A stretch of 8,975 bases of DNA from Mariprofundaceae bacterium (GCA_015488125.1 WFOJ01000024.1:1-8975), one strand, 5' to 3'. Positions 1-5,772 are shown, numbered from the stretch's first letter. The notes: generated by a model from the sequence alone, not told the origin. Numbers and translations are program-made.

Positions 1-318
1 AGCGCACTTTGCCTTGTGTTGCTGATGACAGCCTGTACGCAGGAGCAGCAGAACAAAATCTCTCGTGTGGTGCAAAACTACACGGGCACCGATGGCGTGC
101 TGGAAGTGTATGCTGGCGACAAACTCGTGCGCCGTTTTTTGCGTATCGACAAAATTTCCACCGCGATCAGCACCAACGGCAACACCCCCCGGCCCTATCG
201 TTTTGGTTACGGCGTGCTTGATGAAAACCTGAATATGCAGGTTGATCCCGGTGAAAAGAAAGTTTACTTTGAGATCAGCGACTATTCAACCAATTACGTG
301 TTTTTTGAGCACCCCTGA
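1..318 (+). CDS. Uncharacterised lipoprotein, 5' end cut by window edge
   Basis: The frame is open from the first base and ends at TGA 316-318. The visible start reads SALCLVLLMTACTQEQQ: the end of a hydrophobic signal peptide with a lipobox (L-M-T-A before Cys12 of the visible part). The true start codon therefore lies upstream of the window, and the internal GTG (16) and ATG (25) are not it. About 93 residues would follow the lipidated Cys. They are polar and rich in beta-forming stretches, with a C-terminal block around YFEISDYSTNYVFFEHP. I recall similar short lipoproteins of unknown function in gammaproteobacteria but cannot name a domain. The residue after Cys is Thr rather than Asp, which in enterobacteria favours sorting to the outer membrane. 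Lipoprotein nature is well supported; function is unknown. Confidence 0.75.
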   Translation, partial: SALCLVLLMTACTQEQQNKISRVVQNYTGTDGVLEVYAGDKLVRRFLRIDKISTAISTNGNTPRPYRFGYGVLDENLNMQVDPGEKKVYFEISDYSTNYVFFEHP

Positions 319-407
319 TGATTAGGAGCTTTTCAGCCGTTATTCGACGCATGAAATGTTTCTGCCGTAGCCACAACGAGAACCAGCGGGTGAATCGCTA
401 TGACTGA
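318..407 (+). CDS. Possible 29-aa ORF coupled to the lipoprotein stop
   Basis: The lipoprotein stop and a following ATG share a base (TGATG, 316-320). From that ATG a 29-codon frame runs to TGA 405-407. The product is basic and contains a short Cys-x-Cys block (MKCFCRSHNENQ). The TGATG junction is the type used for translational coupling. There is no separate ribosome binding site, no recognisable domain, and the frame is short enough to be chance. Its last 10 bases overlap tail to tail with the - strand microprotein candidate. Confidence 0.15.
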   Translation: MIRSFSAVIRRMKCFCRSHNENQRVNRYD

Positions 408-556
408 TGATCTTGTTTGTCGGCTGTGCGTGAGCGGATTGCCAATATGGTGCGCACAATCAAGATGCCGGCAAATGACCATAGCACGGCCTCGGACGTT
501 TCAAACGCATAAGCCACTGCCACAATAATGATGGCATCGACAGTAGAATCACTCAT
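398..556 (-). CDS. Candidate 52-aa membrane microprotein
   Basis: Read from ATG 556 the product is MSDSTVDAIIIVAVAYAFE... and ends with a short basic-acidic tail and TAG (400-398). Residues 7-18 and 24-40 are hydrophobic, separated by the acidic ETSE, and are followed by the positive block RSR. This looks like one long or two short membrane helices with an inside-positive flank. An in-frame TTG at 592 would add 12 residues, but neither start has a Shine-Dalgarno sequence. A TTGACA box sits at 592-587 with a weak TACGCT at 568-563, which would place the transcript start close to the ATG. I do not recognise a family. It could be a real small gene or a chance frame in an intergenic region. Confidence 0.35.
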   Translation of the reverse strand: MSDSTVDAIIIVAVAYAFETSEAVLWSFAGILIVRTILAIRSRTADKQDHQS

Positions 557-562
557 TCCGTA

Positions 563-592
563 AGCGTAGGTGCAGGGAGTATCTTGTGTCAA
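563..592 (-). promoter_or_regulatory. Possible sigma70 promoter for the 52-aa ORF
   Basis: On the - strand TTGACA (592-587) is a perfect -35 box. With an 18-base spacer it is followed by TACGCT (568-563), which matches the -10 consensus at only three of six positions. Transcription would begin near 556, at or beside the ATG of the small ORF, suggesting a leaderless message if the promoter is real. The weak -10 box keeps confidence low. Confidence 0.25.
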
Positions 593-626
593 GAAAAGTG
601 TTGCCAGATGCTATACTGCATCTGGC
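591..626 (-). terminator. Probable intrinsic terminator of the kinase fusion gene
   Basis: A perfect 9-bp inverted repeat (gccagatgc 603-611, gcatctggc 618-626) has a 6-base loop. Reading the - strand, the stem is followed by AACACTTTTCTT, a short T-rich stretch. The stop codon TAG of the kinase fusion gene (613-611) falls at the loop-stem junction. This is acceptable as a rho-independent terminator, though the T run is modest. Confidence 0.5.
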
Positions 627-2065
627 AGTCTGTCGGGCCAGCGATTGCTATCGGGCCAGAAAAGCGCCTGATCGGGGGGTGGTGGTGTGAATTGTTGCCA
701 TTGTTGACGTAATATGGCTTCGTCCGCTTCGGATACATCACCACGGCGTTGACGGATGCGTTGCAACTGTGTTTCCGGTGGTGTGTCCAGCCAGATCAGC
801 TGATAGCCTGCGCCTTGTTCAGTGGCGATGTTGCGGGCCCGTTGTCGCCATTCGTCGGTGAGAAACGTGGCATCAAGGATCACAGACCAGCGAGCTGCCA
901 GTAGTTGCCTGGCCGCTTGCATCACAGCATCCCGCGTTCGTGCATTCATGGCTTCGCCATAGCGTTCAAGGTGGGGAAATTGCCGGTGCAGGCGACGGCG
1001 CAAGGCGTCCGAGCGAACAATCACGGCTTGCATGGGGCCGCAGCCACGCAAAGCAAGATGGCTTTTGCCGCTGCCGGAATAGCCGCCGATGGCAATCAGT
1101 TGCGGTGGTCTTGGCGCTTCGTTCAGTAGTTGTTCCATCAGCGCGCAATAATGCTGTGTCTTGGCGTTGGCTGTACCTGTTTGCAAGATACTGACTTTGG
1201 CACGCACGGCAGCGCGGTAGGCGGCAAATAGGCGCAGTGTGCCAGCTCCCTGATCATCACCGCTTTGCTCCAGATAACGGGAGATAAAACGCATGGCCAG
1301 ATCAGGCCGCTGATGCGCCAGTAAATCCATGAATAAAAACGCGGCATCATTCATGGTGTCGATGGTGGCCAGTTCATCGTTGAACTCGATGCAATCAAAT
1401 GCCTGGGGATGATCATTGATCAGCGTCAGATTGCCGAGGTGATAGTCGCCATGACAGCAGCGTACCATGGATGCCTGCTGACGTTGTTGTAATACGGGCG
1501 CAAGTTGCGCCATCCGTTGTTGCCATTGCTGGTGCCATTGAACAGCTTCTGGCATGTGTGGCATCAGGGTGGTCAGGCAATCCTGCATATGCTGATCCAG
1601 CCGGACTGCGGCATCACCGGCATGATGAGGCTGCGCCTGATCGTGGCTGTGAGCAAGCGTGGTGGCCAATTCATCCAGCCATGCAGCTTCAAAGGCATGG
1701 TTTTGCAGACGTGTCAGCAGCAGGTCATGGTCGGCAAATTGCCGCATTTTGACGGCGTAATCGACAATTTCACCATCACCATCCATATTGTAGCTGTCAC
1801 CCTGCCGCCTGACCGGCACGACACCCAGGTAAATCGTACTGCCAAAACGCCGGTTGCGGATGACTTCCTCCTGGCAATAATGCTGGCGCTTTGCCAGCGT
1901 GGAAAAATCAACAAAGCCAAGGTTCACCGGTTTTTTAATTTTGTAGGCATGGGAGCCGGTGAGGATGACCCATGAAATATGCGTTTCATGCAGCGTGATA
2001 TGCTGGCTTGTCTGCGGCCAGGCAGTGGTCTGTAGTAAATACTGAATCATGGCAGGGTTGGACAT
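611..2065 (-). CDS. APH-like kinase domain fused to P-loop kinase/ATPase domain
   Basis: A two-domain protein of 484 aa from ATG 2065 (MSNPAMIQYL). Residues 30-320 are an aminoglycoside-phosphotransferase/choline-kinase-like domain. The catalytic loop HGDYHLGNL (205-213, Asp207 and Asn212) and the metal-binding FDCIEFND (223-230, Asp224) are both present. Residues 323-484 are a P-loop domain with Walker A GYSGSGKS (328-335), RSDALRRRL (351-359), ILDAT (396-400) and a lid-like RRGDVSEADEAILRQQ region. This arrangement is a known conserved fusion (COG2187 plus COG0645) of unproven substrate, usually about 500 aa, so the length fits; it should not be read as antibiotic resistance. The frame stays open to 2371 only as an antisense shadow of tadA. 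ATG 2065 is chosen because the family-like sequence begins there and the divergent tadA starts at 2096. An alternative start is ATG 2050, and neither has a strong ribosome binding site. Confidence 0.85.
   Translation of the reverse strand: MSNPAMIQYLLQTTAWPQTSQHITLHETHISWVILTGSHAYKIKKPVNLGFVDFSTLAKRQHYCQEEVIRNRRFGSTIYLGVVPVRRQGDSYNMDGDGEIVDYAVKMRQFADHDLLLTRLQNHAFEAAWLDELATTLAHSHDQAQPHHAGDAAVRLDQHMQDCLTTLMPHMPEAVQWHQQWQQRMAQLAPVLQQRQQASMVRCCHGDYHLGNLTLINDHPQAFDCIEFNDELATIDTMNDAAFLFMDLLAHQRPDLAMRFISRYLEQSGDDQGAGTLRLFAAYRAAVRAKVSILQTGTANAKTQHYCALMEQLLNEAPRPPQLIAIGGYSGSGKSHLALRGCGPMQAVIVRSDALRRRLHRQFPHLERYGEAMNARTRDAVMQAARQLLAARWSVILDATFLTDEWRQRARNIATEQGAGYQLIWLDTPPETQLQRIRQRRGDVSEADEAILRQQWQQFTPPPPDQALFWPDSNRWPDRLPDAV
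2008..2036 (+). promoter_or_regulatory. Candidate promoter for the tadA operon
   Basis: TTGTCT (2008-2013) and TGTAGT (2031-2036) are separated by 17 bases, and each matches the sigma70 consensus at four of six positions. The site lies inside the first codons of the divergent kinase gene, as it must if only 30 bases separate the two start codons. Transcription would start about 50 bases before the tadA ATG. This is a by-eye match only. Confidence 0.25.
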
Positions 2066-2095
2066 GGGCAGAGAGTTTGCCACACTCCGCCTGAA

Positions 2096-2623
2096 ATGAA
2101 AACCGATGAGCAATGGATGGCACTGGCACTGACGCAGGCAGAACAGGCAGCACAGCAGCAAGAAGTGCCGGTAGGCGCCGTGCTGGTATTGCCGGATGAG
2201 CGCTATTTTGCCGCGCATAACCAGCCTGTTCGCAGCCATGATGGCAGCGCGCATGCTGAAGTGTGCGCGATTCGCCAGGCATGTGCGGCGGTGGGGAATT
2301 ACCGTTTGCCCGGCGCCACGCTTTACGTGACGTTGGAGCCATGCCTGATGTGCGCCGGCCTGATCCTGCATACACGTCTTGCCCGGCTGGTTTATGCTGC
2401 GGCTGACCCCAAAACGGGCGCGGTTGATTCGCTCTATCAGGTGTTATCGGATGAGCGCCTGAATCATCAGGTGGTGGTGACGGCGGGTTGTCAGGCGGCG
2501 GCAGCTGCGCATTTGCTGAAGGATTTTTTTCGTCAGCGGCGCGCCGTGCGGCGTTCACAACGAACGCAGTCAGGCATACAGATTGTGGTGGCATATGGCG
2601 AAGCAAAGGAGAACACAAGGTGA
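2096..2623 (+). CDS. tadA: tRNA-specific adenosine deaminase TadA
   Basis: Converts adenosine 34 of tRNA-Arg(ACG) to inosine in the cytoplasm, allowing one tRNA to read several codons; it is usually essential and homodimeric. The 175-aa product has the cytidine/deoxycytidylate deaminase zinc signature: HAE (53-55, His53 zinc ligand, Glu55 proton shuttle) and PCLMC (82-86, Cys83 and Cys86 zinc ligands). Other TadA hallmarks are EVPVGAVLV (23-31), NYRL (68-71), ATLYVTLEPC (74-83), DPKTGAVDSL (104-113) and LLKDFFRQRR (140-149). The basic tail after residue 150 is somewhat longer than in E. coli and carries no motif. ATG 2096 agrees with the family N-terminus although no good Shine-Dalgarno sequence precedes it. 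The stop TGA overlaps the GTG start of the next gene, so tadA is the first gene of the operon. Confidence 0.95.
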   Translation: MKTDEQWMALALTQAEQAAQQQEVPVGAVLVLPDERYFAAHNQPVRSHDGSAHAEVCAIRQACAAVGNYRLPGATLYVTLEPCLMCAGLILHTRLARLVYAAADPKTGAVDSLYQVLSDERLNHQVVVTAGCQAAAAAHLLKDFFRQRRAVRRSQRTQSGIQIVVAYGEAKENTR

Positions 2624-3282
2624 AATTTTATGATCGCTTATTGCTGGAGACGGAGGCGGAACGTCAGGAACTGCTGGCCATTCCGTTTATTCAGCGCGGC
2701 GCGGCAGGTGAACTGGGGTTGCCAAGCTATACGGCCTTTCTGGCTCAGGCCTATCATCATGTGAAGCACACCGTGCCCCTGCTGATGGCCTGTGGCGCGC
2801 GTTTACCGGAACGTCTGGAATGGTTGCGTGAAGCCATCGGGGAATATATCGAAGAGGAAATGGGGCATCAGGAATGGATTCTCAATGATATTGCTGCCTG
2901 CGGTGGAGATAAGGAAGCCGTGCGCCAGGCAACACCGCTTGCTGAAACCGAATTGATGGTCGCCTATGCCTATGATACCATTCACCGTCGTCAGCCAATA
3001 GGTTTTTTTGGTATGGTATTGGTGCTGGAAGGCACCAGTATTGCGCTGGCAAGTCACGCAGCAGAAAACATCAAGGCCAGTCTGGGCTTGCCGGATACCG
3101 CCTTTTCCTACCTGACATCACATGGTTCACTGGATGTCGGTCATGTTGATTTTTATCAGGGGCTGATGAACAGACTGCGGCGCGAGGAAGACAAGCAGGC
3201 GGTGATTCACGCTGCACGTATGTTTTATCGTCTTTACGGGGATATTTTTCGGGCGCTGCCGCTGGTGGCGAGGCAGGCGTGA
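2620..3282 (+). CDS. Heme-oxygenase-like di-metal oxidase (TenA/PqqC/CADD-like)
   Basis: A 220-aa all-helical protein of the iron-containing redox enzyme group (HDO superfamily), whose known members use a di-iron or Fe/Mn centre to oxidise small molecules or fatty acids. Start GTG 2620 is chosen because AGGAG (2607-2611) precedes it at good spacing and it forms a GTGA overlap with the tadA stop. A longer frame back to 2488 would overlap tadA heavily. The candidate metal ligands are intact: Glu80-x2-His83 (EEMGH), Glu137 (VLEGTS), and His168-x3-Asp172-x2-His175 (HGSLDVGH). Their spacing matches what I remember for CADD/UndA-type enzymes, apart from the position of the first Glu, which is UndA-like (E-x2-H). 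An intact set argues for an active oxidase rather than a thiaminase. The substrate cannot be read from the sequence. The SDR follows after 25 bases. Confidence 0.8.
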   Translation: MKFYDRLLLETEAERQELLAIPFIQRGAAGELGLPSYTAFLAQAYHHVKHTVPLLMACGARLPERLEWLREAIGEYIEEEMGHQEWILNDIAACGGDKEAVRQATPLAETELMVAYAYDTIHRRQPIGFFGMVLVLEGTSIALASHAAENIKASLGLPDTAFSYLTSHGSLDVGHVDFYQGLMNRLRREEDKQAVIHAARMFYRLYGDIFRALPLVARQA

Positions 3283-3307
3283 TTGCGGCTGACGAGGATA
3301 GGGGTGT

Positions 3308-4114
3308 ATGAGTAAATTTGAAGGAAAACGGGTGTTGCTAACTGGTGCTGCCGGTGGCATGGGGCAGATCCTGGCGGAACATCTGGTGGATGCCGGAGCG
3401 CGAGTCGCCTTGCTGGATGTCAACAAGGAGGCATTGAATGCGCTGGTCACGCGCCTGGACAGCGACCAGGTGTTTGCTGTGCCTGCGGATATTTCTTCGA
3501 GTGATGGCTGCCATATCGCTGTTTCTGCCGTATGGCGAACCATGACGGCGGTTGATTGCCTGATCAACCTGGCGGGTATTTCCGGTTTTTGCAGTTTTGA
3601 AGACGAGGAAACCAGTCATATCGAAAAAGTGATGCAGGTGAACCTGATGGCCCCCATGCATCTTACTCATGCGCTGCTGCCAGATATGATCAAGCGGAAA
3701 TCCGGCCATATTGTTAATATCGGCTCGGTGTTTGGCAGTATTGGTTTTGCCTGGTTTACCACGTATTCTGCCAGCAAGTTTGGTTTACGCGGCTTTTCTC
3801 AGGCCTTGCGCCGTGAATTGCATGACACTGGCGTGAAGGTTACGTATATTGCGCCGCGTGCCGTGCGTACACCAATCAACTCGGACGCCGTGATGCAAAT
3901 GGGCGAAGCTACGGGCATGAACATGGATGAGCCGGAAGACGTAGCTGAAAAGATTTTTGCCATTATGGAAGCAGAAAAGAAGGAAGCCTATATCGGCTTC
4001 CCCGAGTCCTTTTTTGCACGCCTGAATGCGGTGTTGCCGGGGCTGGTTGATAGCGCGCTGGCGGAGCAGAACGCGAAAGCAAAAATCTATGCCAAACAAG
4101 GGAGAAACACATGA
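3308..4114 (+). CDS. Short-chain dehydrogenase/reductase (classical SDR)
   Basis: A 268-aa cytoplasmic NAD(P)-dependent oxidoreductase. The Rossmann motif is TGAAGGMG (12-19). Asp37 at the end of beta-2 favours NAD(H) over NADP(H). Asp61, NLAG (87-90), Asn112, Ser140 and YSASK (153-157: Tyr153, Lys157) supply the usual cofactor and catalytic residues, with Ser 13 residues before Tyr as expected. The usual PG after the catalytic block is PR here (183-184). The C-terminal tail FFARLNAVLPGLVDSALA is hydrophobic and resembles SDRs that I recall occurring beside HDO-type oxidases in gammaproteobacterial clusters. The start ATG 3308 has a purine-rich GAGGAT/AGGGG leader. The stop overlaps the next ATG (ATGA, 4111-4114), indicating translational coupling. 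The likely role is to oxidise or reduce an alcohol/carbonyl before or after the HDO step; this is inference. Confidence 0.9.
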   Translation: MSKFEGKRVLLTGAAGGMGQILAEHLVDAGARVALLDVNKEALNALVTRLDSDQVFAVPADISSSDGCHIAVSAVWRTMTAVDCLINLAGISGFCSFEDEETSHIEKVMQVNLMAPMHLTHALLPDMIKRKSGHIVNIGSVFGSIGFAWFTTYSASKFGLRGFSQALRRELHDTGVKVTYIAPRAVRTPINSDAVMQMGEATGMNMDEPEDVAEKIFAIMEAEKKEAYIGFPESFFARLNAVLPGLVDSALAEQNAKAKIYAKQGRNT

Positions 4115-4662
4115 AAAAATACCTGAAGGTCATCTTGGCTACGTGCCTGAGCGCGATGTGTCTGGCCGTTCCGGCACAGGCTCAGGGCGGATATGCCGGT
4201 GTCGGACTTGGGCTTGTGGAACTTGATCCCGGCGCCAATAAAAAAACCGCGTTGGGCGGCAATCTTTATGGCGGCATCGAGTTTGGCCCGTTGTTATCAG
4301 TGGAGGCGCGCCTGGGGGCGACGCAGAGCGTGAGCAGTGCGGGTGAAACCTCGAAAGTGGACTGGATGACTTCATTGCTGGCCAAACCAAAATTTGATGT
4401 GAGCGGTAACGCCAATATTTACGCGCTTGCCGGTGTAACGATGATGAAGGCTTCCTTTACCTCAGCTGGCGGACGGCAGCAGAGCAAAACCAAAGCAGGA
4501 CTGGCATTCGGCGCTGGTGGTGAGCTTTTTCTGAACTACAATACCTTGCTGGGGCTGGAGTGGGTGCGTTTGGCAACCAATGCAGATGGGGCAGTGAAAA
4601 ACATCAGTTTTCAGGGGCTGGATGTCAACGCCTTCTTCATCAACCTGCAAATGAACTTCTGA
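4111..4662 (+). CDS. Small outer-membrane beta-barrel protein
   Basis: A 183-aa exported protein. Residues 1-24 form a Sec signal peptide (MKKYLKVILATCLSAM..., cleavage after AQA). The mature part has alternating hydrophobic/polar strands rich in Gly and aromatics: GGYAGVGLGLVEL, GGNLYGGIEFG, LLSVEARLG, NIYALAGVTMM, KAGLAFGAGGELFL and a last strand FFINLQMNF ending in Phe. A C-terminal Phe and eight-strand-sized length are typical of OmpA/OmpX-like barrels (outer membrane beta-barrel domain group). The ATG overlaps the SDR stop, and GGGAG just upstream gives a ribosome binding site. It may form a channel or lipid/small-molecule port serving the adjacent enzymes, but no ligand can be inferred. 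Confidence 0.85.
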   Translation: MKKYLKVILATCLSAMCLAVPAQAQGGYAGVGLGLVELDPGANKKTALGGNLYGGIEFGPLLSVEARLGATQSVSSAGETSKVDWMTSLLAKPKFDVSGNANIYALAGVTMMKASFTSAGGRQQSKTKAGLAFGAGGELFLNYNTLLGLEWVRLATNADGAVKNISFQGLDVNAFFINLQMNF

Positions 4663-4673
4663 GGAGCTGAAGC

Positions 4674-5318
4674 ATGAAAACCATAATGCAAGGTTGGCTG
4701 TTGTCGTGTTGTTTGTTGTGCGCGGCGTTTACCAGTGCTCAGGCCGGGGAAGAAAGCCTGGCTTCCCTGATGCATGACTGGGCGAAAGTGAATTACCAGA
4801 CGGCAGAGGATGACAAGGAGAAAGCGTTTGCCGCCCTCGCCACGCGCGCGCATGCTTTTACGCAGGCCAATGCTGGCAAGGCTGAGCCAATGATCTGGGA
4901 AGCCATTATCAAAGCCTCTTATGCCGGTGCCAAGGGTGGGCTTGGCGCTTTATCGTTAATGGAAGAAGCACGGGATTTATTGCTGGCTGCTGAAAAGATC
5001 AATCCGACGGCGCTTGATGGCGCGATTTATACCACGCTGGGCAGCTTTTATTATATGGTGCCTGGCTGGCCTATTGGTTTTGGTGATGACGACAAGGCTG
5101 AGGCATACCTCAAAAAAGGTCTGGAAATCGCACCTGATAATATGGATGCCAATTACTTTATGGGTGACTACTGGCTGGAGCAGCACAAATACAAGAAGGC
5201 GGGGAAATACCTGAGCAAGGTGGTGAATGCCCCGGATGTTGCAGATCGCCCGGTGTACAGTCAGGGACGCAAGGCCGAAGCGCGCAAGAAGCTGGAGAAG
5301 ATCAGGCCGTATTTGTAA
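4674..5318 (+). CDS. Exported TPR-type protein
   Basis: A 214-aa protein with a signal peptide (residues 1-24, cleavage after AQA), so it acts in the periplasm. It is helical throughout, with TPR-like pairs. The clearest helices are 94-108, 140-152 (KAEAYLKKGLEIAPDN) and 158-184 (DANYFMGDYWLEQHKYKKAGKYL). The stretch YMVPGWPIGFGDDDKA (127-142) between helices is a conserved signature that I recall from uncharacterised proteobacterial TPR proteins. The Cys residues at 12, 13 and 16 lie in the signal core and do not form a good lipobox. GAGGAG (4661-4666) gives a strong ribosome binding site 7 bases before ATG 4674, and the gene follows the barrel gene after 11 bases. It ends the operon at TAA 5316-5318. 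It could be a scaffold or partner of the barrel protein. Confidence 0.8.
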   Translation: MKTIMQGWLLSCCLLCAAFTSAQAGEESLASLMHDWAKVNYQTAEDDKEKAFAALATRAHAFTQANAGKAEPMIWEAIIKASYAGAKGGLGALSLMEEARDLLLAAEKINPTALDGAIYTTLGSFYYMVPGWPIGFGDDDKAEAYLKKGLEIAPDNMDANYFMGDYWLEQHKYKKAGKYLSKVVNAPDVADRPVYSQGRKAEARKKLEKIRPYL

Positions 5319-5329
5319 CGGCATTCTGA

Positions 5330-5377
5330 AGCTGTACCCCTCGTCAGCTTGCATCAGCCAGACGAGGGGTTGCAGCT
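5330..5377. repeat. Strong hairpin after the TPR gene
   Basis: A perfect 10-bp stem, acccctcgtc (5336-5345) with gacgaggggt (5361-5370), closes a 15-base loop. Five more pairs (agctg 5330-5334 with cagct 5373-5377) can extend it across a small internal loop. It starts 11 bases after the TPR stop. No T tract follows on either strand, so it is not a textbook intrinsic terminator. It may still stop transcription or protect the 3' end of the operon mRNA. Confidence 0.6.
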
Positions 5378-5406
5378 ATCCGCTTGCGCTGTTTACAAGT
5401 GGATAG
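5376..5406. repeat. Second tandem hairpin in the convergent gap
   Basis: ctatccgctt (5376-5385) pairs with aagtggatag (5397-5406) over 10 bp with one G-T wobble and an 11-base loop. It follows the first hairpin directly and shares two bases with that hairpin's optional extension, so the two folds can compete there. It lies 15 bases from the end of the EF-hand gene on the other strand. No T tract is present. Confidence 0.55.
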
Positions 5407-5421
5407 TCGTCCTGAATAAAA

Positions 5422-5772
5422 CTATTTCCGGCAGGGGTTATGGCGCTGGTGCGCAGCAGCAAATTCTTCGCGTGAAATCTGGCCGTCGCCATTGGCATCC
5501 ATGCGGTCGAAATAGGCGCCGCGATCTTTTTCGTCGATTACGCCGTCGCCGTTGGCATCCATATGAGAGAATTTACGCTCACTGATTTTAGCCATGGCCT
5601 GGGAGAATTCTTCCTTGCTGATTTTGCCGTCGCCATTGGTATCAGCTTTTTTCAGCATGGCCTGTTTGTTAGCATGACCACCGCCCAGTGGGCAGGCTGT
5701 TGAATCGGCCATGGCCTGACCAGCAACAAGCAATGCGGCTGCAGCGACAGCCAAAAATCCATATTTCTTCAA
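5422..5772 (-). CDS. Secreted EF-hand calcium-binding protein
   Basis: A 116-aa protein with a signal peptide (residues 1-22, cleavage after AMA) and three canonical EF-hand loops: DTNGDGKISKEE (44-55), DANGDGVIDEKD (72-83) and DANGDGQISREE (92-103). Loop positions 1, 3 and 5 are D/N/D in all three. Position 12 is Glu in the first and third but Asp in the second, which often lowers calcium preference. An odd number of hands suggests dimerisation or an unpaired hand. Cys27 and Cys114 could form a disulfide in the periplasm. The start codon is TTG (5772-5770), chosen because AGGAG lies 7 bases upstream and the signal peptide begins there. At DNA level the loops contain a repeated segment (gccgtcgcc.ttgg.atc). 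It follows dnaX in the same direction after about 100 bases. Its role is unknown, possibly calcium buffering or sensing in the envelope. Confidence 0.85.
   Translation of the reverse strand: MKKYGFLAVAAAALLVAGQAMADSTACPLGGGHANKQAMLKKADTNGDGKISKEEFSQAMAKISERKFSHMDANGDGVIDEKDRGAYFDRMDANGDGQISREEFAAAHQRHNPCRK

Larger units (their letters stand above)
319..610. other. Gap of about 290 bases without a certain gene
   Basis: This stretch lies between the convergent ends of the lipoprotein gene and the kinase fusion gene. It holds only two weak coding candidates, a 29-aa + strand frame and a 52-aa - strand hydrophobic frame, plus a TTGACA box on the - strand at 592-587. I see no tRNA-like fold, no mobile-element end and no convincing terminator for the lipoprotein gene. 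Only a poor interrupted stem is visible near 307-330, followed by four T. Confidence 0.5.

Noticed and set aside
301..330. Terminator after the first lipoprotein gene
   Set aside because: Only an interrupted short stem with mismatches can be drawn before a TTTT; too weak to call.
1505..1975. 156-aa + strand frame inside the kinase fusion gene
   Set aside because: It is antisense to a gene with intact APH motifs and has no recognisable domain or ribosome binding site.
611..2065. Antibiotic (aminoglycoside) resistance gene
   Set aside because: The APH-like domain is fused to a P-loop kinase domain in a widespread chromosomal family. The shared fold does not indicate resistance, and no mobile element flanks it.
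2066..2371. N-terminal extension of the kinase fusion frame (586 aa in total)
   Set aside because: It runs antisense through tadA, which has clear catalytic motifs. The extension has no family-like sequence, and the recognisable protein begins at ATG 2065.
1986..2618. 210-aa - strand frame opposite tadA
   Set aside because: It has Pro/Arg/His-rich low-complexity composition typical of an antisense shadow and overlaps both tadA and the start of the kinase gene.
2488..2619. Upstream extension of the HDO frame to ATG 2488
   Set aside because: It would overlap tadA by over 130 bases. GTG 2620 has a proper AGGAG and a GTGA junction, and the added residues do not look like the family.
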